Below, one piece after another: positions 1 to 5,723 of a stretch of DNA of 8,822 bases; within the stretch, counting starts at the first letter, position 1; every line of letters begins with the position of its first letter. The stretch covers positions 1-8,822 of the forward strand of contig JAADFA010000007.1 in assembly GCA_013153135.1 (NCBI GenBank), given 5' to 3'. The notes below the pieces were generated by a model. It saw nothing but the letters and a program-made list of their open reading frames with translations, was not told the origin of the DNA and made no database searches. The DNA is from Chloroflexota bacterium (lineage in GTDB: Bacteria > Chloroflexota > Anaerolineae > Anaerolineales > DRMV01). Made by a program: the position numbers and the translations under genes.

Positions 1-131
1 GGCTGGAAGCCCGCGGCTAGTATAAAATTGCGCGCGAATCATCCGGCCAATGCGCGGAACGCATAGGATGGCGAGGATAGCGGGCGGGTTTCGCCGCCCG
101 CGGCATGGGCTGCTACGAGATTTGCCTGCAC
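1..131 (+). repeat. Dispersed intergenic repeat, left copy (inverted partner at 8603-8760)
   Basis: The reverse complement of 8603-8760 aligns to this segment with four mismatches (at 23, 83, 111 and 123 in this copy) and one 27-base gap after base 103, where the other copy is longer. The outer end begins GGCTGGAAGCC, a small palindrome, and the repeat probably continues beyond base 1. An 8-bp hairpin with a 6-base loop sits at 80-101 (GCGGGCGG / CCGCCCGC). The match ends near 131, about 18 bases before the -35 box of the rplY promoter. No convincing gene lies in it. It looks like a REP/MITE-like intergenic element; family membership was not checked. Confidence 0.9.
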
Positions 132-149
132 CCGCGCCGCGGTGCGCCA

Positions 150-178
150 TTGACGCCGCGCTGAAAGCCAGGTACAAT
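150..178 (+). promoter_or_regulatory. Sigma-70 type promoter of rplY
   Basis: TTGACG at 150-155 and TACAAT at 173-178 are separated by exactly 17 bases; each hexamer matches the consensus at 5 of 6 positions. The predicted start of transcription is about 184-186, giving a leader of about 80 nt. The -10 lies in the decamer GGTACAATTG, which recurs at 2797-2806. Confidence 0.82.
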
Positions 179-179
179 T

Positions 180-201
180 GGCCCTCGGCCCAAGGAGGGC
201 C
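180..201 (+). promoter_or_regulatory. Inverted repeat across the rplY transcription start
   Basis: GGCCCTC (180-186) and GAGGGCC (195-201) are perfect inverted arms around an 8-base spacer. Since transcription should begin near 185, the left arm would be mostly absent from the mRNA. A DNA operator or a chance palindrome is therefore as likely as an RNA hairpin. Confidence 0.35.
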
Positions 202-204
202 CAT

Positions 205-256
205 CCTCAGTACAGGGCGAGGGTAACCCGCCAACGCGGGTGAGAGGCGCCCGAGG
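205..256 (+). promoter_or_regulatory. Putative rplY autoregulatory leader: 5S rRNA loop E mimic
   Basis: Predicted fold, by eye: CCUC 205-208 pairs with GAGG 253-256. After a left-side bulge AGUACA (209-214), GGGCG 215-219 pairs with CGCCC 248-252. Next comes a symmetric 6x6 internal loop, AGGGUA 220-225 opposite GAGAGG 242-247. Then ACCCGC 226-231 pairs with GCGGGU 236-241 under the tetraloop CAAC. Bacterial 5S loop E is AUGGUA opposite GAGAGU in the E. coli sequence as I recall it. The leader keeps the A.G, U.A, G.G and G.A oppositions next to the apical helix in the same register. L25-family proteins bind loop E, and the GAGG arm is the likely Shine-Dalgarno sequence, 9 bases before the ATG. 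Binding would thus be expected to lock the start site shut. The fold is seen in the sequence; the function is inferred. Confidence 0.6.
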
Positions 257-265
257 AAGGGAACC

Positions 266-910
266 ATGGAACGTGTACGCGTAAAAGCAGAACGCCGCTC
301 GGTGCGCGGCAAGAAGGTTCGCCGCTTGCGCCGTGAGGGTAAATTGCCCGGCATTCTGTATGGCGCGCATATTGAGCCCATCCCCATCGCGTTGGATTAC
401 CGTACGGCTTACAAGGCCCTGCGCAATGTGGGTTCCTCCACGTTGGTTGATGTGGAACTAGACGGCGAGGTTTACACGACCATTGTGCGCGAACGGCAGC
501 GGGATGTGATCACCGGTAAGTGGTTGCACATTGACTTTCAGGCCCTCTCGCTGACCGAAACCGTTGAGGCCGAGGTGCCCATCGTACTGGAGAACGAGGC
601 TCCGGCCGTCCGGCTGTACGGCGCGACCCTGGTGCAACAGCTAGAGACCTTGACCGTAGAGGCCCTACCCACCGATTTGCCCGAGCAGGTCGTGGTGGAC
701 CTGCGCCAGCTGGATAAAGTCGGTTCGGTGATTACAGTCGAAGATCTGGCCAAAACCCTGGGTAAGGGCGTGCGGGTGCTGGATCCCATGGATGAGATCG
801 TCGTCGCCGCGGTTGCGCCAGAGGGTGAAGAAGAGGTTGCCACCGAGGCACCCGAGGCCGGTGAGCCCGAGGTGATCGAGAAGGGTAAGAAGACCGAGGA
901 CGAGGGCTAA
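266..910 (+). CDS. rplY: 50S ribosomal protein L25, general stress protein CTC form
   Basis: This 214-residue protein has the two-domain CTC/TL5 layout rather than the one-domain enterobacterial L25. The N-terminal 5S rRNA-binding domain spans about 3-92, the C-terminal CTC domain about 93-183, and an acidic Glu-rich tail runs from about 186 to the end. Visible family marks are the basic stretch at 10-23, EGKLPGILYG at 24-33, and HID at 88-90. The residues known to contact 5S loop E in TL5 have counterparts here at R10, R19/R20, Y32, H88 and D90. The ATG at 266 follows GAGG (253-256) and AAGGG (257-261). The gene has its own promoter and ends at a strong terminator, so it appears monocistronic. 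Its leader seems to carry a copy of its rRNA target, which suggests control by its own product. Confidence 0.97.
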   Translation: MERVRVKAERRSVRGKKVRRLRREGKLPGILYGAHIEPIPIALDYRTAYKALRNVGSSTLVDVELDGEVYTTIVRERQRDVITGKWLHIDFQALSLTETVEAEVPIVLENEAPAVRLYGATLVQQLETLTVEALPTDLPEQVVVDLRQLDKVGSVITVEDLAKTLGKGVRVLDPMDEIVVAAVAPEGEEEVATEAPEAGEPEVIEKGKKTEDEG

Positions 911-918
911 GAAACCCG

Positions 919-950
919 CCAGGGGGCCGAGTGCCCCCTGGTTTTGTTTT
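919..950 (+). terminator. Rho-independent terminator of rplY
   Basis: CCAGGGGGC (919-927) and GCCCCCTGG (933-941) form a perfect 9-bp stem with a 5-base loop, followed directly by TTTTGTTTT (942-950). It lies 9 bases after the rplY stop codon. Only 11 bases separate the T tract from the yjjX start, so yjjX depends on read-through or on a promoter I could not see. Confidence 0.93.
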
Positions 951-956
951 GGGAGG
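951..956 (+). promoter_or_regulatory. Ribosome binding site fixing the yjjX start
   Basis: GGGAGG lies 5 bases before ATG 962. The in-frame TTG at 944 sits inside the terminator T tract and has no ribosome binding site, so 962 is the better start. Confidence 0.8.
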
Positions 957-961
957 CGGAA

Positions 962-1558
962 ATGCCACGTTTGCTCGTGGTGGTCGGTTCGACCAATCCG
1001 GTGAAGCAGCAGGCTGTGGCGCGCGGCCTCGCAGCATGGGGCCCCAACCGCGCCTGGGACGTCGTGATGCACGCCGTCCCTTCGGGCGTGAGCGCGCAGC
1101 CGCGCACCTTGGAAGAGACGCGCCGCGGTGCCCGTCAGCGCGCGCTGGCCGCGCGCGAAGCCGTCCCCCAAGGGCAGATGTGGTTTGGGCTCGAGGGTGG
1201 CCTGACGCGCGTGGACGATCGTTGGTTCACCTTCGGTTGGGTCGCGGTGCTCGACTGGACCGGCCGTTGGGGCGAGGCCCAAAGCGCGGCTTTCCCCCTG
1301 CCTCCCGCGGTGGCCCGGCTCATCGATCAAGGATGGGAATTGGGCCCCGCAGATGATGCCGTCTTCGGAACCCAGCATAGCAAGCACGGCCCGGGCGCGG
1401 TCGGCCTCATTACGCAAGGTCGGCTCCGCCGGGTTGATCTTTATACCCAAGCCGTTATCTTGGCTTTAGCTCCTTTGTGGCGCCCCGACCTTTACCCTGC
1501 AGGAGGCGATGATGAGACAGCCGCCACGCCGCGCGGACGTGACCCGAACCACGCGTGA
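962..1558 (+). CDS. yjjX: Inosine/xanthosine triphosphatase (YjjX / DUF84 family)
   Basis: A 198-residue house-cleaning NTPase that hydrolyses deaminated purine nucleotides (ITP, XTP) to diphosphates, keeping them out of nucleic acids; this role is known for the E. coli family member. Family motifs seen: GSTNPVK at 9-15, PSGVSAQP at 40-47 followed by EET and GARQRA (51-61), GLEGG at 76-80, and ADDAVFG...GAVGLITQGRLRR at about 130-157. E. coli YjjX is about 170 residues. Here the family match ends near LALAPLW (167-173), and the last 20 or so residues are an unconserved tail that exists only because the frame runs on into hisB. The overlap with hisB is 47 bases, implying one transcript and perhaps translational coupling. 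Specificity for ITP/XTP is by homology only. Confidence 0.9.
   Translation: MPRLLVVVGSTNPVKQQAVARGLAAWGPNRAWDVVMHAVPSGVSAQPRTLEETRRGARQRALAAREAVPQGQMWFGLEGGLTRVDDRWFTFGWVAVLDWTGRWGEAQSAAFPLPPAVARLIDQGWELGPADDAVFGTQHSKHGPGAVGLITQGRLRRVDLYTQAVILALAPLWRPDLYPAGGDDETAATPRGRDPNHA
1501..1506 (+). promoter_or_regulatory. Ribosome binding site choosing the hisB start
   Basis: AGGAGG lies 2 bases before ATG 1509 and 5 bases before ATG 1512. The same AGGAGG-N5-ATG spacing is used by maf (2164-2169), which favours 1512. The site lies within the yjjX coding sequence. Confidence 0.75.
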
Positions 1559-2117
1559 GACGCACGTGCGGGTGATGGTCGATGTGGACGGTACCGGACG
1601 CGCGCAAATCCGCACGGGTTTGGCCTTTTATGACCATATGCTGACCCAATTGGCCGTCCATGGCCTGTTGGATTTAACCGTTGAGGCCCAGGGCGATCTC
1701 GAGATCGACCCCCACCATACGTGGGAAGACGTGGCCCTTACCCTGGGTCAGGCCCTGGATCAGGCCTTGGGCTCGCGCGTGGGCCTGGTGCGCATGGGCT
1801 ACGCATACGCGCCCTTGGACGAAGCCCTGGCCCGCGTGGTGGTGGACCTTTCTGGACGGCCCTACGCGCACGTAGACGCGCACTGGCATACGCCGTACCT
1901 AGGCCGCGACGCGATCCCCGTGACCCTGGTCGCGCATTTCTTCCGCTCCCTGGCCGTGACCGCGCGGCTGACCGTGCACGCGCATGTCTTGTACGGCGAG
2001 GACGACCACCATCAGGTCGAGGCGCTCTTCAAGGCCCTGGCGCGCGCGCTGCACATGGCCACCCGTATTGACCCCGCGCGGGCTGGGCATGTTCCTTCAA
2101 GTAAAGGCGTGTTATAA
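1512..2117 (+). CDS. hisB: Imidazoleglycerol-phosphate dehydratase (histidine biosynthesis)
   Basis: Catalyses the Mn-dependent dehydration of imidazole glycerol phosphate to imidazole acetol phosphate (EC 4.2.1.19). The 201-residue length is that of the monofunctional enzyme, with no HisB-N phosphatase domain. The two halves of the fold show the paired metal motifs: HHTWED at 68-73 and HHQVEA at 166-171. Other family marks are FYDHML at 39-44, PLDEALA at 101-107, DLSGRPY at 112-118, FKALARAL at 173-180, and the C-terminal PSSKGVL. The start at 1512 rests on ribosome-binding-site spacing; 1509 is the alternative and adds one Met. It is co-transcribed with yjjX and probably maf, with 57 bases between hisB and maf. 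No other histidine gene is in the window, so the pathway is scattered in this genome. Confidence 0.98.
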   Translation: MRQPPRRADVTRTTRETHVRVMVDVDGTGRAQIRTGLAFYDHMLTQLAVHGLLDLTVEAQGDLEIDPHHTWEDVALTLGQALDQALGSRVGLVRMGYAYAPLDEALARVVVDLSGRPYAHVDAHWHTPYLGRDAIPVTLVAHFFRSLAVTARLTVHAHVLYGEDDHHQVEALFKALARALHMATRIDPARAGHVPSSKGVL

Positions 2118-2163
2118 GCCCACGCGACCCTCGGGCCCCCTGCTCGTAACCTCACGTGAACTT

Positions 2164-2169
2164 AGGAGG
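2164..2169 (+). promoter_or_regulatory. Ribosome binding site of maf
   Basis: AGGAGG ends 5 bases before the ATG at 2175. It supports that start and serves as the spacing reference for hisB. Confidence 0.8.
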
Positions 2170-2174
2170 ATGAG

Positions 2175-2825
2175 ATGGCCCTAACGTGCTCGGGCCTTTG
2201 GTTGGCTTCGGGTTCGCCGCGGCGTCGGGCTTTGGCCCAGTGGCTCGGCTTACCTGTCCAGGTTGGACCGGTGCCGGTGGATGAAACCCCGCGCGCAAAT
2301 GAGCCGCCACGTGCGTACGTGCAACGTCTCGCGCGCGCGAAGGCGCATGCCGCGCAACAGCGCGCACCCGCGTCCTTTATTATTCTTGCCGCGGATACGG
2401 CGGTGGTTGACCAAGGCCGCATTTTAGGCAAACCCCGCGACGCTGCCGACGCAGTACGCATGTTGCGCACGTTGGCCGGGCGGCCGCATGAAGTCATGAC
2501 CGGATTCGCCTTGCTGTGGCCTGCAGCCGCGCGGGAACACGTGGACGTGGTGGTAACCCACGTGCACATGCGCTCCATGGATGACGCGGAAATCCGGGCC
2601 TACGTGGCCACGGGCGATCCTTTGGATAAAGCGGGCGCGTATGCGGCGCAAAACACGCGCTTCCGGCCCGTGGCGCGCGTCGAGGGCTGTTTTGCCAACG
2701 TGGTCGGCTTGCCTGTGTGCGCGGTCGCGCGCGTGCTTATGCGCTGGGGTTGTCCTCCTGTGCGCGGCATCGTCGCACGGTGCGCTCAGGCTTTCGGGTA
2801 CAATTGTTCTATCGGTTTAGCCTAG
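2175..2825 (+). CDS. maf: Maf family nucleoside triphosphate pyrophosphatase, probably dTTP/UTP type
   Basis: Maf proteins hydrolyse nucleoside triphosphates to monophosphate and pyrophosphate, clearing modified or excess nucleotides; they were first linked to septum inhibition. Seen here: LASGSPRR at 10-17, DET at 36-38, AADTAVV at 72-78 followed by LGKPRDAADAVRML at 84-97, GRPHEVMTG at 102-110, and TGDPLDKAGAYAAQ at 146-159. GCFANVVGLP follows at 171-180. The DKAGAYxxQ signature points to the YhdE-like dTTP/UTP (pyrimidine) branch rather than the YceF m7GTP branch; this is inference from motif. At 216 residues it is about 20 longer than usual, with an unconserved tail after about 192. The DNA for that tail holds the promoter of the next gene, so the tail may be a by-product of the overlap. 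Confidence 0.95.
   Translation: MALTCSGLWLASGSPRRRALAQWLGLPVQVGPVPVDETPRANEPPRAYVQRLARAKAHAAQQRAPASFIILAADTAVVDQGRILGKPRDAADAVRMLRTLAGRPHEVMTGFALLWPAAAREHVDVVVTHVHMRSMDDAEIRAYVATGDPLDKAGAYAAQNTRFRPVARVEGCFANVVGLPVCAVARVLMRWGCPPVRGIVARCAQAFGYNCSIGLA
2797..2806 (+). promoter_or_regulatory. Promoter -10 region of the penicillin-binding protein gene, inside maf
   Basis: GGTACAATTG repeats exactly the decamer found at the rplY promoter (171-180), with TACAAT at 2799-2804. No recognisable -35 box lies 16-18 bases upstream. Transcription would start near 2811, about 50 bases before the ATG at 2862. It lies within the last codons of maf. Confidence 0.5.
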
Positions 2826-2861
2826 GGACGTGTTTTTTCCAGAAGGGCGCGGAGTTTTCTC

Positions 2862-5081
2862 ATGCGACGACAGGCATTTTGGCTTTTGGGTTTGCTCATT
2901 GGGGGCCTGCTGTTGGGGTGTCAACGCGCGACCCCCGTGGCTACGTCCGAGGTTCTAACCCCCAGCTTCGTTGCTCCCCTGGTCACCCCAACGCCCATCC
3001 CCCCACGTCCAGAGCAGACGGTGCTCGCGTTTTTCCGCGCGTGGGACGCGGGTGAGTATGAAACTTTATACGCAATGCTCACGCCTGTGAGCCAGGACGC
3101 GTGGTCCAAGGAGGATTTTATCGCCTACATGCGCGCGTTGCTGGTTGAGGGGGCCATTGAGCGGGTGGAGGTAAACATCCGCAATGCGTTGGTGCAAGGG
3201 GATCAGGCCCAAGTGCGGTATCAGATCACACTGCACAACGCGATTTTGGGCCCCTTGACGCGCGAGACGGAAATGCGCTTGCGCCTCATAGATGGCCAAT
3301 GGCGGATACAGTGGGACGAAGGGAGCATCATGCCCGAGCTGCGCGGGGGGCTTCGACTCCAGCTTGCGGTGATCCCCGCGCCTCGGGGTGATATTTACGA
3401 TGCTCAGGGCAACATCCTCGCGACCGACGGCGAAGGTTACGCCCTGGGCTTGATCCCGGGCCAAATCAACCCCGAACGTGAGGCTGACTTGCTTTACCTC
3501 CTCAGCCGGATTACGGGCCTGTCGCCAGACCAAATCCGCAAGCGCTACGAATACGCCCAGCCCGATTGGTACATCGCGATTGATGAAGTGCCTGCAACCG
3601 CTTTGAGCGAGCGGATTTACAACCGTCTGATCTCGTTTGAAGGTGTCGTGGTGCGCGCGTACCAGGGGCGGTTGTATCCTCGCGATGGCTACGCGGCCCA
3701 CGCGGTGGGCTACGTGACCCCCTTGCAACCGGACGAACTCGACACGTACCGCCGTCGCGGGTATGCCATTGGCGCGCGCATCGGCCGTACGGGCATCGAG
3801 CGTTGGGCCGAAGACCCCCTGCGCGGGCGCAACGGTGGCATCCTATCCATCGTAGATGCCCAAGGTCAGACGGTGCAAACTTTGGGACGCAAGGACCCCA
3901 CCTTCCCTGCCGCGGTGTATACGACCTTTGACCCTGATCTGCAATACTGGACGTGCTTTGCGATCAAAGACTTTGATGGCGCGGCAGCAGTGGTGCTAGA
4001 GCGAGATACGGGTCGCATCCTCGCATTGTGTTCCCGACCTTGGTTCAATCCCAATGCATTTGAGCCAAATAACTTCAACAGTCAGAACGAACTCGCGTAC
4101 TTATTCAACCAACCTAATACGCCTTTGCTCAACCGGGTGACCCAGGGCCAATATCCGCCCGGCTCTATTTTCAAGCTCGTGACCATGGCCGCTGCTCTCG
4201 AGAACCACGTGGTGGACCTGGACTACATCTACAACTGCGGCTACGAATTTAACGAGATCGAAGGCCTCACTTTGACGGATTGGACGCTGAAATATGACTT
4301 GCCCCCAAGTGGCCCCTTGAACATCGTTGGCGGGTTAGCGCGTTCGTGCAATCCCTTCTTTTGGCATTTGGGTTTGAGCATGTTTCGCCAGGGTTTGATC
4401 CAGGCTGTAGCCGATATGGCCCGGGGTTTTGGCTTGGGGCAGCCCACGGGTGTGCCGCAATATGCCGAGGAGGAAGGCTACATCCCCGTGCCTGCCTCAG
4501 AATATGATGCGGTGAACAACGCAATTGGGCAAGGAAAGACGCTGGTCACGCCGCTGCAAATCGCGCGCATGGTGGCCGCTATTGGTAACGGCGGTACGTT
4601 GTACCGCCCGAACGCGGTGGAGCGGGTGGTGAACGCGGACGGCAGCGAGGCGTATGGCTTTCAGCCGGAGGCTATGGGCCAGCTGCCCATCTCGGAGACC
4701 ACGTTGCGGGCTTTGTGGGAAGGCATGTATCGCGTCGTGCATCATCCCATGGGCACGGCCAGCCATGTGTTCATCAATTGGCCTATTCCCACCTATGGAA
4801 AGACGGGCACCGCGGAGGTGCCCGAGGGCGAGCCCCACGCCTGGTTTGTGGCCTTCACCGACGCGCAGCAAGAGGACCGACCGGATGTCGCGCTGGCCAT
4901 TGTGCTGGAACATGGAGGCTCAGGGGGAAACGTGGCCGCGCCTGTAGCCCGACGCATTCTCGAGAGCCACTTTTTCGGTCAACCGCGCACCGTCTACCCC
5001 TGGGAAGAGAGCATCGGCAAGCCCGCGCGGCCAGCGAACCCGCCCGAAGAAGAAACACCCGAAGCTGACACGGAGGGCTAA
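2862..5081 (+). CDS. Class B penicillin-binding protein (D,D-transpeptidase), lipoprotein with MecA_N-like NTF2 domain
   Basis: This 739-residue enzyme should cross-link peptidoglycan on the outer face of the membrane. Residues 1-20 form a lipoprotein signal: basic start, a hydrophobic run, and LLGC with the lipid-bearing cysteine at 20. A low-complexity linker follows, then an NTF2-like MecA_N type domain (about 49-160). The PBP dimerisation domain (about 165-350) opens with PAPRGDIYDAQGNILA. The transpeptidase domain runs from about 355 to 705. The three active-site motifs are intact: S435-I-F-K438 (nucleophile S435), S495-C-N497 and K647-T-G-T650. There is no glycosyltransferase domain, hence class B. 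The tail from about 718 is rich in Pro and Glu. GGAG at 2851-2854 lies 7 bases before the ATG. This layout is shared with low-affinity enzymes such as PBP2a and PBP5 and with ordinary PBPs of Gram-positive bacteria, so resistance cannot be read from it. The gene ends 4 bases into the convergent CYTH gene. Confidence 0.94.
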   Translation: MRRQAFWLLGLLIGGLLLGCQRATPVATSEVLTPSFVAPLVTPTPIPPRPEQTVLAFFRAWDAGEYETLYAMLTPVSQDAWSKEDFIAYMRALLVEGAIERVEVNIRNALVQGDQAQVRYQITLHNAILGPLTRETEMRLRLIDGQWRIQWDEGSIMPELRGGLRLQLAVIPAPRGDIYDAQGNILATDGEGYALGLIPGQINPEREADLLYLLSRITGLSPDQIRKRYEYAQPDWYIAIDEVPATALSERIYNRLISFEGVVVRAYQGRLYPRDGYAAHAVGYVTPLQPDELDTYRRRGYAIGARIGRTGIERWAEDPLRGRNGGILSIVDAQGQTVQTLGRKDPTFPAAVYTTFDPDLQYWTCFAIKDFDGAAAVVLERDTGRILALCSRPWFNPNAFEPNNFNSQNELAYLFNQPNTPLLNRVTQGQYPPGSIFKLVTMAAALENHVVDLDYIYNCGYEFNEIEGLTLTDWTLKYDLPPSGPLNIVGGLARSCNPFFWHLGLSMFRQGLIQAVADMARGFGLGQPTGVPQYAEEEGYIPVPASEYDAVNNAIGQGKTLVTPLQIARMVAAIGNGGTLYRPNAVERVVNADGSEAYGFQPEAMGQLPISETTLRALWEGMYRVVHHPMGTASHVFINWPIPTYGKTGTAEVPEGEPHAWFVAFTDAQQEDRPDVALAIVLEHGGSGGNVAAPVARRILESHFFGQPRTVYPWEESIGKPARPANPPEEETPEADTEG

Positions 5082-5090
5082 CCTTCGGGT
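5057..5090. terminator. Possible two-way terminator over convergent gene ends
   Basis: ACCCGAAG (5057-5064) and CTTCGGGT (5083-5090) are perfect 8-bp inverted arms with an 18-base loop containing both stop codons. On the minus strand the stem is followed by the pyrimidine-rich GTTTCTTCTT; on the plus strand there is no T run. Termination would therefore be better for the minus-strand operon. With no free space between the genes this is the only candidate, but the long loop makes it weak. Confidence 0.35.
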
Positions 5091-5710
5091 TCATCTGCAG
5101 GGGGCTGCGGCAGCCAGTCTTCGGCCAGGGGGATATGGGCCGCGAACGCAGCAAAGGTGAGGTGTTCTGGCGGTGGGGCGAGGGCCTGCTGGGCCAAGCG
5201 GAATAGGTGCGCGTAGCTGTGTGTGATGCGTCGCTCCCATCGCAATCCCAATGCCCGCGTAGCCTCACGAAGCGCATCGGTATTCGGCCCTTCGATTTCG
5301 ACGAACCCCCCCAGGGGTGTTGCATCCAGCATTACTTCCACAGGACCCCAGTGATAAACCGTGCGGTACTTCTCGTAAATGAGCACGGGCTCGTAACCTA
5401 AGTGTTGCAAGAAAGCCCACGCCGCGTCCCAGGCGTCCCCCTGGAGGGGGACGTTGACCTCAACACGTTCGGCAATACGCGGGTCCGCCGTCGCGGGTCG
5501 GCTTTTGTACGTCATGGTCAGACGCCGGTCGCGGCGCAGGCGCAGAACCTGGTCCGTAGCTCGCAGATGGCCGTCGGGCGTATCCCAGCGTACGTTGTAT
5601 TCGTGCACACGCGGCTGCACGAGCCGCGCACCGAGTTGCCGCAGGCGTTCGGCCACGCGCGCCAGGTGACGCACCGCGAACTTGACTTCCCGCTCTACCG
5701 GGGCCGCCAT
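5078..5710 (-). CDS. CYTH domain protein (triphosphate tunnel metalloenzyme, class IV adenylate cyclase-like)
   Basis: CYTH proteins bind a triphosphate in a beta-barrel tunnel with two metal ions; members act as class IV adenylate cyclases, thiamine triphosphatases or tripolyphosphatases. The diagnostic ExExK is E6-R-E-V-K10. Further tunnel-type charged residues are R57/R59, K69, E81 and E84, K114 and R116, D129, and the pair E138/E140 in GFVEIEG. At 210 residues it is about 30 longer than the core domain; the extra C-terminal stretch (from about 178) is Pro-rich and unconserved. GGAGG (5716-5720) lies 5 bases before the ATG. It is last in the four-gene minus-strand operon, 13 bases after the biotinyl gene. 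Which reaction it catalyses cannot be told from sequence. Confidence 0.88.
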   Translation of the reverse strand: MAAPVEREVKFAVRHLARVAERLRQLGARLVQPRVHEYNVRWDTPDGHLRATDQVLRLRRDRRLTMTYKSRPATADPRIAERVEVNVPLQGDAWDAAWAFLQHLGYEPVLIYEKYRTVYHWGPVEVMLDATPLGGFVEIEGPNTDALREATRALGLRWERRITHSYAHLFRLAQQALAPPPEHLTFAAFAAHIPLAEDWLPQPPADEPEG

Positions 5711-5723
5711 GGACGCCTCCGCC

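Noticed and set aside
205..256. Metabolite riboswitch in the rplY leader
   Set aside because: I could match it to no known riboswitch core, and the fold is better explained by the loop E resemblance.
944..961. Upstream TTG start for yjjX
   Set aside because: It lies in the T tract of the rplY terminator and has no ribosome binding site, while ATG 962 has GGGAGG 5 bases upstream.
665..1450. 261-codon minus-strand open frame across rplY and yjjX
   Set aside because: Shadow of two well-recognised plus-strand genes; it crosses their intergenic terminator and shows no family motif.
2831..2840. T run after maf as a terminator
   Set aside because: TTTTTT at 2833-2838 has no GC-rich stem before it and falls between the PBP promoter and its start codon.
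3066..3728. 220-codon minus-strand open frame inside the PBP gene
   Set aside because: Antisense shadow of conserved PBP domains in GC-rich DNA.
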